54,617 nucleotides of DNA from CAZSWR01 sp964610885 (lineage in GTDB: Bacteria; Bacteroidota; Ignavibacteria; Kapaibacteriales; UBA2268), in assembly GCA_964610885.1 (NCBI GenBank), contig CAZSWR010000012.1, positions 1 through 54,617 of the forward strand, read 5' to 3'. Position numbers and translations under genes: made by a program. Below are positions 43,548 through 53,018 of the stretch, piece by piece (position 1 is the stretch's first letter; the number at the start of each line of letters is the position of its first letter). The notes beneath the pieces were generated by a model, which saw only the letters and a program-made list of their open reading frames with translations, did no database searches and had not been told where the DNA came from.

Positions 43548-44822
43548 TCATTCATCTTCGTATTCCTCGATTGCCGGAAGGGCGGCCACGGATTCGTCCG
43601 CGGGAAGCTCCTGGACTTGGCGCAGTTGGCGTTCGATGGCCCGAGTGCGAGTGCCGGCACTTTCGATAACGTTGGCCGCCTCGTTGAGTTTTTTCTTAGT
43701 TTTATCCAGTATGTCGCCGAATTTTCCAAATTCAGTTTTCACCGCTCCGAGAATTTCCCAGACCTCGCTCGAACGCTTTTCAATCGCGAGCGTTCGGAAG
43801 CCCATTTGGAGGCTGCTCAGGTATGCAACCAAGTTGGTCGGGCCGACGGCCGTGATGCGGAAATCCCTCTGAAGCGATTCGAAAAGCCCTGTGCGGCGCA
43901 GTATTTCTGCATATAGACCTTCGGTGGGGACGAACATGATAGCGAAATCGGTCGTGGCCGGAGGGTTTATATATTTGTCTCTGATGTCTTTTGCATTTTT
44001 TTTGATTGCTGCCTCGAATTGCCTTGCAGCTGTTTCGAGTTCCTTGGGAGCGGTGCCGGCTTGGTTTTCGTAGGCGTCGAGCAGCCTCTGGTAGTCTTCG
44101 TTGGGGAATTTCGAGTCGATCGGTAGGAAAACCGGCGTGGCGGAGTCCCTGCCGGGGAGTTTGATGGCATATTCGACGCGTTCGAGCGAACCCGAGCGAA
44201 CGGCTACGTTGGTCTCGTATTGCTCGGGCGAGAGAATCTGCTCGAGAATGGCTCCGAGTTGGATTTCGCCCAAGTTGCCTCGAGTCTTCACGTTTGTCAG
44301 CACACGTTTCAAATCGCCGACGCCCACGGCCAGCGTTTGCATTTCCCCGAGGCCCTTATGCACTTGGTCGAGCCGTTCGCTGATCAGCCGGAAAGATTCG
44401 TTGAAACGGCGCTCCAAGTTGGTTTGCAGTTTTTCGTCCACGGTGTGGCGCATTTCGTCGAGTTTCTTCGAGTTGTCCTCTTGGATGGATTTCAGTTTTG
44501 TTTCCACTTCTGTGCGGATTTCTCTCATGCCGGCCGCGAGCCTGTCGGACAGCCCAAGGAGGGCCTTTAGTTGTTCCTCACGGTTCTCGCGGTTTGCTTT
44601 CTGAGTCTCTTCGCGATTCCGCCCGAGTTCGTCGCGGAGCATGGACTCCAACCGAGCAAGGCCGCTTTCGTGCCTCGAAAGCCCGCTTTCAATCCGCCCG
44701 AGGATCGTCAGGGCCTCTTGATTGCTTGCGACAGAATTCCGGCGCGAGTTCTGCACGAGGCTTATTATTAGTAGTATTAATGCGGCAGCGCTAAATAACG
44801 TTGGTAATAAAGCATTTTCCAT
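43548..44822 (-). CDS. rmuC: DNA recombination protein RmuC
   Basis: 424 residues. One N-terminal membrane span (~5-24), a long coiled coil (~35-150), then the RmuC nuclease-like domain with GNLGEIQLGAILEQIL, LPIDSKFPNEDY, FVPTEGLYAE and a closing helix. RmuC limits DNA inversions and is thought to cut DNA structures. The ATG at 44822 was chosen for the GGAG upstream and because the span then begins at once. The C-terminal tail is acidic. Confidence 0.94.
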   Translation of the reverse strand: MENALLPTLFSAAALILLIISLVQNSRRNSVASNQEALTILGRIESGLSRHESGLARLESMLRDELGRNREETQKANRENREEQLKALLGLSDRLAAGMREIRTEVETKLKSIQEDNSKKLDEMRHTVDEKLQTNLERRFNESFRLISERLDQVHKGLGEMQTLAVGVGDLKRVLTNVKTRGNLGEIQLGAILEQILSPEQYETNVAVRSGSLERVEYAIKLPGRDSATPVFLPIDSKFPNEDYQRLLDAYENQAGTAPKELETAARQFEAAIKKNAKDIRDKYINPPATTDFAIMFVPTEGLYAEILRRTGLFESLQRDFRITAVGPTNLVAYLSSLQMGFRTLAIEKRSSEVWEILGAVKTEFGKFGDILDKTKKKLNEAANVIESAGTRTRAIERQLRQVQELPADESVAALPAIEEYEDE

Positions 44823-44972
44823 AGATTTCGGCTCCGAAAGAGAAAACATCTTTATATACAATTTACGAAACATCTACCGAGTAAGCAACGCGATTCTAAT
44901 AATTTATTATAGATTCCTAATTTAGGTGAAGAAGAGGAAAACAATGAATCTGAGGAGTATTGCCGAAAAAAA

Positions 44973-45015
44973 GCAAAAAAATGCCTCGCCATCGGGGGGA
45001 ATGACAGCAAGGCAT
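44973..45015 (-). terminator. Terminator after tRNA-Gly with a conserved loop
   Basis: On the minus strand ATGCCTTGC pairs with GCGAGGCAT (one wobble) around a 17-base loop that contains TGTCATTCCCCCC, and is followed by TTTTTTT. The loop text is close to that of the hairpin at 47853-47908. A second small hairpin, GACAGC-GCAA-GCTGTC, sits just upstream next to the tRNA. Confidence 0.8.
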
Positions 45016-45049
45016 GCAGCATAAAGAGGAAATGACAGCTTGCGCTGTC

Positions 45050-45123
<74 letters not shown>

Positions 45124-45170
45124 TTATTCAAAAAACATATTGTCTAAAAGACAAGCTCAAAAGAGCGTTA

Positions 45171-45201
45171 CAAAATTAATACAATTTTCTTTCAAATGCA
45201 A
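45171..45201 (-). promoter_or_regulatory. Promoter of tRNA-Gly
   Basis: On the minus strand TTG (45199-45201) is followed after 20 bases by TAATTTTG (45171-45178), matching the Bacteroidetes promoter. The ~45-base leader to the tRNA holds two small hairpins, GCTC-TTTT-GAGC and TGTC-TTTTA-GACA. Confidence 0.65.
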
Positions 45202-45314
45202 GTGAATTTTTAAAAAATGAAAAAAAAACTTTGTCCTGTCCTACATTTCGCTTTATTATTTAATCAGTTATTACGATTTTTGTAGTTGGATATTTTTTAT
45301 TTTCAAGGAACATT

Positions 45315-46931
45315 ATGAAAAACATTCTTACAGTCTCTCTCATTATTCTCTTCAATTACCTTGCCACATATTCCCAAGAACAATTGAAACCGAATAATAA
45401 TTTCGTCATATATGACTTTGGTACGAGAACCGCTGAAAGAACTTACGACACTATCGTACGCTTCAATAACAGCAACAACTATGCCATTACGGTTACCGAT
45501 TGCAAATTCTTATCGAGCTATTCGTTCGAGGATTATTCGACAAGTGCCGTGTTGCCGGCCACAGTCCCCGCCGCATCTGTCCTGGAAATTCCGATCAAAT
45601 ACCGCTCGGCGCACAATATTCCGCGCAGCTCAATTTGTGTCATCTACTACAAAACGGAGTCGTCCCAGCAAATTCATACATTTCCCGTTTTCCTGGAGGC
45701 TCGCAGCGTCTATCCGGAAACTCAATACTCCAGTACTTACGGCCAATGGGGAGCAGCGCTCGTCTCTTCCCTTCGCAGCTACGTTAGCGGCCATACTTCA
45801 TTTTCGTACAAGCAAGCGCGTACGTATATGTTTTCCGATTGCGACAATATCGAGGGCTACGTGGAGTGCATCTATACGGGCCGCAAAATCAAGACGAATA
45901 CAATACCCGATACAGATTTCGACACCGAACACCTTTGGCCGCAGAGCCTCGGCGCCGGAAATGAACCACCACGCAGCGATCTGCACCACCTGAGGCCCAC
46001 ATACAAAGATGCTAATAATACTCGGAGCAGCTTTCCGTTTGGGGTTGTTGTATCCGGACAGGATTGGGAAGATTCCGGCTCGAAACGTGGGAAAGATAAA
46101 TTTGGAAATACCGTCTTCGAGCCGCGAGACATATCCAAAGGAAACGTGGCTCGCGGGCTGCTTTATTTCGGTCTTCGTTATTCCAATCCAACCGAATTCA
46201 TCAATTCCCAGGAAACGATGCTACACGGATGGAACCTGTTCGACCGCCCCGATTCGCTCGAGCGCCGACGCAACGACCGCGTGGAATACTACCAAAAACG
46301 CCGCAATCCCTTCGTGGACCATCCGGAATTTGCCGAACGGCTCTCCATATCGAATGCTAACTTCCAGAAACCACAGTATTCAGTGGCCGACCGCGACACG
46401 GTTCGCTTCATCGAAAATGGCATTTCTATAGCCTGCCTGATAAACTCGGACGCCGAGCCTGAAATGATACTCGATGCAATCAATTCCACGGCATTTGCCG
46501 CCGCGATCGAATGCACGGACTTTGAATCGCAAAAAATGTGCGCGATTAGCATTACTGCAAATACAACGGCCGACACGGCGACCGGCAAGATCACTATTAA
46601 ATCGAACAATTCGGCCTCCGGGAAAACTATTTATTTAACCCTGGACAAACGGATTAACCCCGCCAAGGAAATCGAATCGGAAGCCCTCGTGAGCGTTTGC
46701 CCGATGCCGGCAGAGGATTGCGTCGATATCCGATTCGCCGAGCTTTCGGGCGCCAATCGTGCCGTCCTGCGCGATGTTCGTGGCGAAATCGTGGCCGACC
46801 TGAGCGCAGAAGCATCGGGTCAAACGGAATTCCGCATATCCAAAAGCTCCCTCGGATTGGTTTCCGGTATTTATTTCTTGGAATGCCGCATCGGCAACAG
46901 GTGCATAGTAAAGCCTGTTATTTTCAACTAA
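45315..46931 (+). CDS. Extracellular endonuclease I with T9SS sorting domain
   Basis: 538 residues: signal peptide (~1-20), a beta-rich anchor/Ig-like domain (~30-130), an endonuclease I domain (~140-345), a second beta domain (~360-450) and a T9SS sorting domain (~462-538, with VSVCPMPAED start and basic end). The nuclease motifs are T-E-H206-LWPQS, S-DLHHLRP (H224-H225), FEPRD (E269) and KGNVARGLLYFGLRY with ERRRNDRVEYY after it. It cuts DNA outside the cell, for nutrient or phosphate recovery or biofilm control. It is the clearest T9SS cargo here. Confidence 0.92.
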   Translation: MKNILTVSLIILFNYLATYSQEQLKPNNNFVIYDFGTRTAERTYDTIVRFNNSNNYAITVTDCKFLSSYSFEDYSTSAVLPATVPAASVLEIPIKYRSAHNIPRSSICVIYYKTESSQQIHTFPVFLEARSVYPETQYSSTYGQWGAALVSSLRSYVSGHTSFSYKQARTYMFSDCDNIEGYVECIYTGRKIKTNTIPDTDFDTEHLWPQSLGAGNEPPRSDLHHLRPTYKDANNTRSSFPFGVVVSGQDWEDSGSKRGKDKFGNTVFEPRDISKGNVARGLLYFGLRYSNPTEFINSQETMLHGWNLFDRPDSLERRRNDRVEYYQKRRNPFVDHPEFAERLSISNANFQKPQYSVADRDTVRFIENGISIACLINSDAEPEMILDAINSTAFAAAIECTDFESQKMCAISITANTTADTATGKITIKSNNSASGKTIYLTLDKRINPAKEIESEALVSVCPMPAEDCVDIRFAELSGANRAVLRDVRGEIVADLSAEASGQTEFRISKSSLGLVSGIYFLECRIGNRCIVKPVIFN

Positions 46932-47185
46932 CATTTGGGTGAGACTCATCTCTTTTCAGCCTTTTCAATCAGTAGGTGAAACTACGACTGGAGAGGCTGT
47001 TTTTATTTTTTGCGATATGAAGTGGTATTAGTTATTTATTAGTCATTCGATGACACTAAGAAATTCATTTGCTATTGTCACTCTACTTCTGTAGTCATCG
47101 GATGTACTCACCGATAAACCTTATCAACACTCCCCAACCTTCATAGAACCGCGAATACGAACTATGAAAATAACCATTAACTTCA

Positions 47186-47211
47186 TGTAGGGGCGGGTTC
47201 CAAACCCGCCC
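47186..47211. repeat. TGTAGGGGCGGGTT...AACCCGCC hairpin repeat
   Basis: GGCGGGTT and AACCCGCC are perfect 8-bp arms around a 3-base centre. This is the GTAGGGGCG-type family member with a different stem from the copies at 13702 and 47622. Confidence 0.8.
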
Positions 47212-47621
47212 AGGGATATAAAATACATGGTACAAAACAATATATTTAAGTGAGTATAAAATAATTCCGCCATTTCTGACACTTTCTTTGGAAAAGGGCA
47301 CGGCGTGCAGTGCCCCTACAACATTTGCCTGTTCGAGAGTCAATCGTCATATATTCACATCAGATCATCAAATAATCCGCGGTCAGTTTTGGAACCCGCC
47401 ACTACAGAAAATTTGAATTCCATTTAATAACACAAATCACAGTTCAGACAATTTGAGGCGCTAACCTTCCGAAGGTTTTATAACCTATGGCTCATTCAAA
47501 AGTACTGAGTCTTTAACCTTCGTAAGGGTTTGAATGATGCAAACTCTCATTAGAAGAATTCTCACGAAGTTGGAGTAATTCTTAGTTATACTATATAATA
47601 GATGTGTTGTGGTTTTGATCT

Positions 47622-47655
47622 TGTAGGGGCGAGGTTACTTCGCCCTCACATTTTA
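47622..47655. repeat. TGTAGGGGCGAGG...TCGCC hairpin repeat
   Basis: GGGGCGAGGTTACTTCGCCC (in full 20 bases) with partial pairing, followed by TCACATTTTATATAAA, the same flank as the copy at 13702-13740. Confidence 0.75.
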
Positions 47656-47715
47656 TATAAAACATCTAATATGTTTGATTCCTCAGTGGCTACCAAAGAG
47701 AATAATATACTGCGG

Positions 47716-47750
47716 ATTGATACCGCGTGAGAGGTTGTTGTATTGTAGAT
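47716..47750 (+). repeat. Triple-hairpin repeat, worn first unit
   Basis: ATTGATACCGCGTGAGAGGTTGTTG then TATTGTAG: the first unit with its right arm damaged (GAGAGGT for TAGCGGT). The following text no longer shows units 2 and 3. Confidence 0.65.
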
Positions 47751-47852
47751 GTAATTTTTGCATTTGTTGCTATCCCCATGCAATTCGCAATAGAACCAAA
47801 CAAAATAAAAACTCAAATCGAATATGATATCATTCGTCCCAGATAAAAAGAA

Positions 47853-47908
47853 AACGGGAACTTGAGAAGTAGGATTGGGGGTATGGCAGGTATCTCGAGG
47901 TTCCCGTT
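47853..47908 (-). terminator. Large hairpin, possible terminator or small RNA end
   Basis: AACGGGAAC (47853-47861) and GTTCCCGTT (47900-47908) pair perfectly, with GAGA/TCTC extending the stem. The minus strand then reads TTTTCTTTTT. The loop has CCTGCCATACCCCCAATCC, like the loop of the tRNA-Gly terminator. No gene to be terminated lies on the minus strand in the 300 bases above, so a small RNA ending here is possible. On the plus strand the loop forms GGGGG-T-ATG, a start-like signal for an 18-codon frame (47883-47939). Confidence 0.5.
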
Positions 47909-48211
47909 ATCATCGGTGCTTTTGGCGGCACCGCATTAATACAATAAATACCTTTTCAACCTACATGCCAAAACGAATCCAAATAATTCAATGGAGTTCT
48001 AACACATTGCATTATATGGATTAACAACATAATATGTATTTTTTGCATATTCTCTCAAATCAATATGAATGGCCATTAATATTCATAAAAATGTCTGAAT
48101 AAATCCAATTGATTATTTATCTTCAATTAAATTGCTTTGTTCGTTAACAATAATTTGTTACATTGCTCTTCTTTAGATTGTACTATATTGAAAATTCTAT
48201 TTGGGGGTCTT

Positions 48212-49435
48212 ATGAGAATCTTTGGATTCGCTACGGCTTTATGCATTATTGTTGTCTTGCTCTCTTCGTGCGCCACGAATTACCACGATCCGGCTGTGCT
48301 TTTCCACAAGAAAGGGCTGATACTGATCGAAAACGAAGACTACAAGCGCACAAACGACGCTCTGCTGCTTCTGCTGAAGAAGTACGACTGCACTATCAAG
48401 AACTCTTTCCGAGCCAGCAGCGAGGACGGACAGACTGTCTCGGCGGAATACACTCTCTCCGTTTCGGACAATCTTTTCGATGAATTCGTGAACGAGATTC
48501 GCTTCTCGTTCAAAAACGAAATCGGCGAGGAAAGAATTTCGCAGGTTTCGATTAATGAAATCTCGTCGAAATCTAAAATCATCCGCCAGCGCGACTTGGA
48601 ATACGAAGTCCGCTACCTGACGCGCCTCTACGAAGACGAAACCAACGCAACGATCAAACAGATCAGGGCTGCCGAACTCGAGAGGAAAAACTCGGAGCTG
48701 GCAACGACGATTTCGGACATCGAAACCGACATTAACTCGCTGGACCGTTCGACAGTGAATATCATCTGGAAGCAAAAAAAAACTAACGACTGCAAGCGTG
48801 AGCCGTCTTGCGGCCCGACCGGTGCAATGGACAAATGCCCGCACTCCGGCGCGCCGCCGATGCATCGCGGAATGGAAATGCCCCCGAAGCTGAGCATCGA
48901 AGTCAATACGATTGGCAACGTGGAGAATATCAAAAATGAAGATGATGGAATCATTGACCTTTCCGGCGTTGATTTGAATCGCGAAAAAGTGGTTTCGACG
49001 CCTGCCGAGGATGGATATGCGCTGAGCGTGGAGGAAAATCCGAACCAAGAGGAATCGGTCATTTTCCTGACGAACAAATGCCAGATCGTCCACGTGGGCA
49101 TGGGGCCGATTCCCTCGATCATCACGACCGGCAACGCAGCCAACGAACAGGTGATCGTTACGCCGTGGATCGATGAGGATTGCAACCAAATCGGCTTCGA
49201 GATTCGGGCCGGTTCGGTGGAGTCCGGCTGCAAGAATGGCCTGGGCAACCTCAGGCGACTGAAATCTTGCAACAAACATCAGAAGCTGAAAGCCGTTCCA
49301 TCGGAAACCAAAAAGGTAAAAAAAGCCACCAAACGCGCCAAAGTTACTCCCGAAGTTCAGGAACCCGCAAAGAGGAAATCCATGAGCGACGAATGGAAAA
49401 GCTACAAATGGCAACCCGATACTGACGACAGATAA
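48212..49435 (+). CDS. Lipoprotein with DUF4349-like helical domain
   Basis: 407 residues. Lipoprotein signal ending VVLLSSC (Cys20). Residues ~25-180 have an alpha/beta start and a long coiled coil (RLYEDETNATIKQIRAAELE region), like DUF4349 lipoproteins. The middle is Cys/Pro-rich (CKREPSCGPTGAMDKCPHSG), with four cysteines that may form disulfides. A beta part follows (~260-350) and a basic tail rich in Lys. GGGGG stands 5 bases before the ATG at 48212, which decides this start over 48137. It is followed by a very strong terminator. Function unknown. Confidence 0.75.
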   Translation: MRIFGFATALCIIVVLLSSCATNYHDPAVLFHKKGLILIENEDYKRTNDALLLLLKKYDCTIKNSFRASSEDGQTVSAEYTLSVSDNLFDEFVNEIRFSFKNEIGEERISQVSINEISSKSKIIRQRDLEYEVRYLTRLYEDETNATIKQIRAAELERKNSELATTISDIETDINSLDRSTVNIIWKQKKTNDCKREPSCGPTGAMDKCPHSGAPPMHRGMEMPPKLSIEVNTIGNVENIKNEDDGIIDLSGVDLNREKVVSTPAEDGYALSVEENPNQEESVIFLTNKCQIVHVGMGPIPSIITTGNAANEQVIVTPWIDEDCNQIGFEIRAGSVESGCKNGLGNLRRLKSCNKHQKLKAVPSETKKVKKATKRAKVTPEVQEPAKRKSMSDEWKSYKWQPDTDDR

Positions 49436-49455
49436 GCGTTCAGTACGAAGAGCTT

Positions 49456-49500
49456 TATACAGCAAAGCCTACCCTGTTCGGGTGGGCTTTGCTGTATATA
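49456..49500. terminator. 14-bp hairpin terminator
   Basis: TATACAGCAAAGCC and GGCTTTGCTGTATA are perfect arms, with an inner ACCC/GGGT pairing, between the convergent lipoprotein and secreted-protein genes. Confidence 0.93.
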
Positions 49501-49550
49501 TAATTATTTGAAAATCGAAAATATAATGAAATTCTAAAGATAATTATCCG

Positions 49551-50753
49551 TTATTTGGCCGAGATTTTCTGAAGTATTTTTTTTAAGGCTTCTTTCTGCA
49601 CATCAGATAGAACTTCATTGAACAAGGCCCATTGGCAATACTCATTAACAAGCATATGCTGTTTGCAATTACTTCCTAAAGACCATTCCAAAGACTTGAA
49701 AATTACATTATTCATTGCTTTTTCAGTATCTTCTTTTGTTTTTTGAGACTTCTTATATTTTTCAATTTCACCATCGAATTTTGCATAATCCAGTGTTTGG
49801 ATAAGTTTTAGTATTGGTTTATAACTACCACTTGCTAAGAATTCGCCCCAAAGCATATCTAATTGAGAAGGGTTGGATATTTTTCCATAAGGATCTTCGA
49901 ATTCAGATACTTTAATCTTTTCCAATGCTTGTTGCTCTTCACCTTCCAAAGAATCATAGAATTCATTTGATTTTATATCCGAATTGTACAAGAGATACAA
50001 AAGATATCTTTTAGTTTTTAAATCTTGTTGCTTATAGCACTCAATGATTTGCGGCAATAGGAAATTATTATTCTTCACTATCTCTTTGAAAAAGCTAAAT
50101 ATAGGAGCGAATGAATTCTCATTTTTTGATTTTAGACTCTTTAGATAATAAATGTAATAAGCTAATGCCTCAGCCGGTTTGGGATGATTGAAATAATGCG
50201 TATATATTTGATTGAAAGCTTCATCGTTAATGACTTTGATATCGTTATAATTGGGCATTGGCGCCAACGTCATGACAGAATGAATCGTCGTTGATTTGCC
50301 TGAGTTTAAATCATAAATAATCACCTCAATTCCATAATCGCCGTACTCATCATTGTTTTCAAAGCAGATTTTCATTTGACCATTACTCAACTGCATATAT
50401 TCTTTGTTGGTAATCTTGCCTTTGATCAAAGGAATCTTCTCTTGAGAAAAATATTTAGATTTATCCGGTTTCGTTATAAGAATTGAGAATTCTGTATCTG
50501 CATTTCCATCGTTATCAATATCATAGCTATTTATTATCGCTGAAATGAAGAAGTATTGTTTCTTATAAACTGTATCGCACACCGAGATAATGGGCGTGCT
50601 TGAGCCAACAGTTTTAAACCATCTATCATTAACCGAATAGTCCAGGGTTTTGACAATGAGTCCATCGATTGCACTTGCATTTGTCGATACAAACGCGATT
50701 AAGCAGAAAATAAATATTTGAAATTTCCTTTGAAACATTGATGACAACAACAT
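49551..50753 (-). CDS. Secreted protein of unknown function
   Basis: 400 residues. A signal peptide (~5-28, ending NASA) is followed by a beta-rich first half (~30-165) and a helical second half (~180-400) with LWGEFLASGSYKPILKLIQ. This phrase recalls a family of uncharacterised exported proteins whose helical domain carries GEFxATGxYxPV. No catalytic motif is visible. The gene is clearly more AT-rich than most of the window, with many AAA and AAT codons, which could mean later arrival. ATGs at 50753 and 50738 are both possible. Confidence 0.7.
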   Translation of the reverse strand: MLLSSMFQRKFQIFIFCLIAFVSTNASAIDGLIVKTLDYSVNDRWFKTVGSSTPIISVCDTVYKKQYFFISAIINSYDIDNDGNADTEFSILITKPDKSKYFSQEKIPLIKGKITNKEYMQLSNGQMKICFENNDEYGDYGIEVIIYDLNSGKSTTIHSVMTLAPMPNYNDIKVINDEAFNQIYTHYFNHPKPAEALAYYIYYLKSLKSKNENSFAPIFSFFKEIVKNNNFLLPQIIECYKQQDLKTKRYLLYLLYNSDIKSNEFYDSLEGEEQQALEKIKVSEFEDPYGKISNPSQLDMLWGEFLASGSYKPILKLIQTLDYAKFDGEIEKYKKSQKTKEDTEKAMNNVIFKSLEWSLGSNCKQHMLVNEYCQWALFNEVLSDVQKEALKKILQKISAK

Positions 50754-50832
50754 AAGTAAGTCCTTTTTTATGTATTATTTTTCTGATGATGATTATCGTT
50801 TAACTGTATATAAATGGATTTTGAGTTGCTAT

Positions 50833-51777
50833 TTACAGAGTTTCTATACCTTCTTTGTATGTTCGATATTTGAGATATTCAAGCAATTCACTTCGCATTC
50901 GCGAGGTGTCGCCATAATAGGAGACCATTCCAATTCTTATAAAATCTCTCGTGAGCGGGCTTCTCGTATTGAATAACCTAGAATAGAATTCGAACAACCG
51001 TGCAGCAAAGAATATTAGATTCTGGCTCATTCTGATGGGCTTTCTATAACCCCAATGCGTTGCCGCATCGTCAAAAAACTCTTGGAGGGTTTGTGTTCCT
51101 TCATCGCCCAAATGATATATACCAGAGATGTTGTTTTTGACTATGGAATTTTTTGTAGCTTCTAAATAATCGTCTTTGGAAATTAAATGAATCCACGTGG
51201 GCTTTTTCCAAATTCCTAACAGCTTGTGCTTCGCGAACCATTTCGCAGCATCAATCATCAGAATCCCTTTGCCATATACCATTCCTACCCTTAGGGAAAC
51301 AGCTTCGAATTTATCTTCATTTTCAAAAAGGATTCTCTCTTCTTCCAATCTGGTCCTCGCATGAACCGAAGTAGGATTCCCGTCAAGAATGCCTTTCGCA
51401 GGCTTGTCCGGGAATGTCTCACCCTCCACGTGTGGGAAACTAACAAGAATAACCCTTCTGACGTTCTTTTCAATGGCTACTTCAGTTAGATTCCGAAAAT
51501 ATTGAGTGTTAGTTGTAGGTAAGAATTTTTCAGGATTGCTTTTGAACAATACACCGGCAAAATGAATAACGGTATCAACACCCTCAAAGCTTTTCATAAT
51601 TGTGCTTCGATCGCTTAGGTCAGCTTTAAAAACTGATACATTATCCCTATTTGAAAGATCTGCATTGATTTGTTTGTGATGATACATCAGATTTAAGTGC
51701 AAGGATTCTTTGGCTAAATAGTTCGCCAATAGATTTCCTAAATTGCCAGCTGCACCAGTAATCAGAACTTTTTTCAT
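50833..51777 (-). CDS. NAD(P)-dependent epimerase/dehydratase-like protein
   Basis: 314 residues of the extended SDR type. Nucleotide loop TGAAGNLG (residues 7-14), an acidic DLSDRST segment and HFAGVL are present. The usual YxxxK appears as H-A-R-T-R in SVHARTRLEEE, so the catalytic Tyr and Lys are replaced and the protein may bind rather than convert its ligand. The start at 51777 (MKKVLITG) was chosen because the promoter at 51855-51884 leaves no room for a start at 51846. AT-rich like its neighbour. Confidence 0.8.
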   Translation of the reverse strand: MKKVLITGAAGNLGNLLANYLAKESLHLNLMYHHKQINADLSNRDNVSVFKADLSDRSTIMKSFEGVDTVIHFAGVLFKSNPEKFLPTTNTQYFRNLTEVAIEKNVRRVILVSFPHVEGETFPDKPAKGILDGNPTSVHARTRLEEERILFENEDKFEAVSLRVGMVYGKGILMIDAAKWFAKHKLLGIWKKPTWIHLISKDDYLEATKNSIVKNNISGIYHLGDEGTQTLQEFFDDAATHWGYRKPIRMSQNLIFFAARLFEFYSRLFNTRSPLTRDFIRIGMVSYYGDTSRMRSELLEYLKYRTYKEGIETL

Positions 51778-51854
51778 TAGCCCCGCCATCGGATTTTGGA
51801 GTACAATTATTAAGCTTTGGTTGAGAACACTTTTAATATTAATCAAAAACTATA

Positions 51855-51884
51855 CAAATATAGCTATTTATATAATACTATCAA
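51855..51884 (-). promoter_or_regulatory. Promoter of the epimerase gene
   Basis: On the minus strand TTGA (51881-51884) is followed after 18 bases by TATATTTG (51855-51862). The likely start of transcription is near 51848, which rules out a protein start at 51846. Confidence 0.65.
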
Positions 51885-51972
51885 GCGATCAACCCCAAAC
51901 CTTCACTCGCTCAACCTATCCAATAAAAACTATTTGAAGATATTGGCGTCCCGTGGCGTGGCACATGACACT

Positions 51973-52902
51973 TTAGTACCTGTCGATCATGAAATGCGAT
52001 ACTCCGCCCTTGATCTCAATGTCTATCCGTTTCGATGTCGAATCATAGTTTGAAGATCTGTAGAGATTATTACCGATTCTTTCGAACTGGTCAGCCGTCA
52101 GGTCCGATAGGCCAATCTTTGCCTTTATCGTGCAGCCGACCGATTTGGGAACAGAAAGGCGAACGGAGCTGGCGCCTGTCTTGATTTTCACATCTGTCCG
52201 GTCCATAATGTCGCCAAAGCGAACACTTACGGACGTGGCGCCGCCCTTCAACGAAAACGATTCCACCCTGAGCCTGGACAGGTCGGCCTGGAAATCGGCA
52301 GCGCCTGTTTTGGCCACGATGTTCCAAATCGGTGCGCTGTTCAGCCGGACGCGGGACGGCGGGAATCCGCCATCATTTTCGTGGAAAACCATCGATTTAT
52401 TGTCTATCGAAAGGCGCAGATTGGCCACATCGCCGGAAACGTCGTAGCGGCGGAAAGCCCTTGTCTGCTGCGCGTCGGCAACTATGTCGGCAAGCGAAAT
52501 GCCCGAATCGGAGACGAAGAACGATCCGGCCGATGTGTTCAACCTTAGATCGACAGACTTCACGTTGGTATCCAAATCGATATGGGCCGTATCGCCATTG
52601 AATAGTATCGAGTATTCCGAATCGTCGTCGAAATTGTCGAACACATTGAACCGGACGATATGCCACCCGGAGAAAATTGACCCGGCCACGACCAGCCCGA
52701 GCAATACACCCGCAGCGGCGGCAACAGCTTTCCGTGCAATCTCGTTTATCTTTAGCAGCGACAGTCCGGCAAGGATGAAGAATACCGGCCAAAAATTCAA
52801 GAATACTTTTAGCTCGGTTTGAATAATATCGAATTTATATAGCAAGAGCGAAAGCCCCAGCGTGATAAAAGCACATCCCCAAAAGAGTGATTTACGTGTC
52901 AT
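51973..52902 (-). CDS. LiaF-like membrane protein with toast-rack domain
   Basis: 309 residues. Three short membrane spans (~7-24, 30-50, 56-80) form the LiaI/LiaF-type N-terminal part. Residues ~95-305 are repeating beta strands of the DUF4097/LiaF C-terminal kind, with many short alternating strands and Asp/Ser turns. Such proteins watch envelope stress and often accompany PspC. It lies downstream of the PspC gene on the same strand, 116 bases apart, probably co-transcribed. Confidence 0.82.
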   Translation of the reverse strand: MTRKSLFWGCAFITLGLSLLLYKFDIIQTELKVFLNFWPVFFILAGLSLLKINEIARKAVAAAAGVLLGLVVAGSIFSGWHIVRFNVFDNFDDDSEYSILFNGDTAHIDLDTNVKSVDLRLNTSAGSFFVSDSGISLADIVADAQQTRAFRRYDVSGDVANLRLSIDNKSMVFHENDGGFPPSRVRLNSAPIWNIVAKTGAADFQADLSRLRVESFSLKGGATSVSVRFGDIMDRTDVKIKTGASSVRLSVPKSVGCTIKAKIGLSDLTADQFERIGNNLYRSSNYDSTSKRIDIEIKGGVSHFMIDRY

Positions 52903-53018
52903 GGCAGCTCATTCAAATTAATTGATAAACATTCTAATATAAGAATTATTGAAACTGATCATCTTTCATTTCGGCATAGCGCTGCACTGGAAAAAACCGG
53001 CATTCGCCACTGCGATTG

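Larger units (their letters stand above)
46932..48211. other. 1.3-kb gene-free repeat nest
   Basis: No reading frame of good character. It contains, in order: a weak CAGCCT/AGGCTG hairpin with T-run (~46960-47010) ending the nuclease transcript; the phrase TGTAGTCATCGGATG (~47090), also at ~1687; hairpin repeats at 47186-47211 and 47622-47655; a GGGCACGGCGTGCAGTGCCC unit (~47297-47316); AACCTTCCGAAGGTT (47463-47477); a worn triple-hairpin first unit (47716-47750); and a large hairpin at 47853-47908. It looks like a landing zone for small repeats. Confidence 0.7.

Noticed and set aside
47095..47343. Possible 82-residue protein on the minus strand
   Set aside because: It runs through the hairpin repeat at 47186-47211 and has no family character.
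48239..49465. 408-codon open frame on the minus strand
   Set aside because: Antisense to the lipoprotein gene at 48212, which has a clear lipobox, RBS and terminator.
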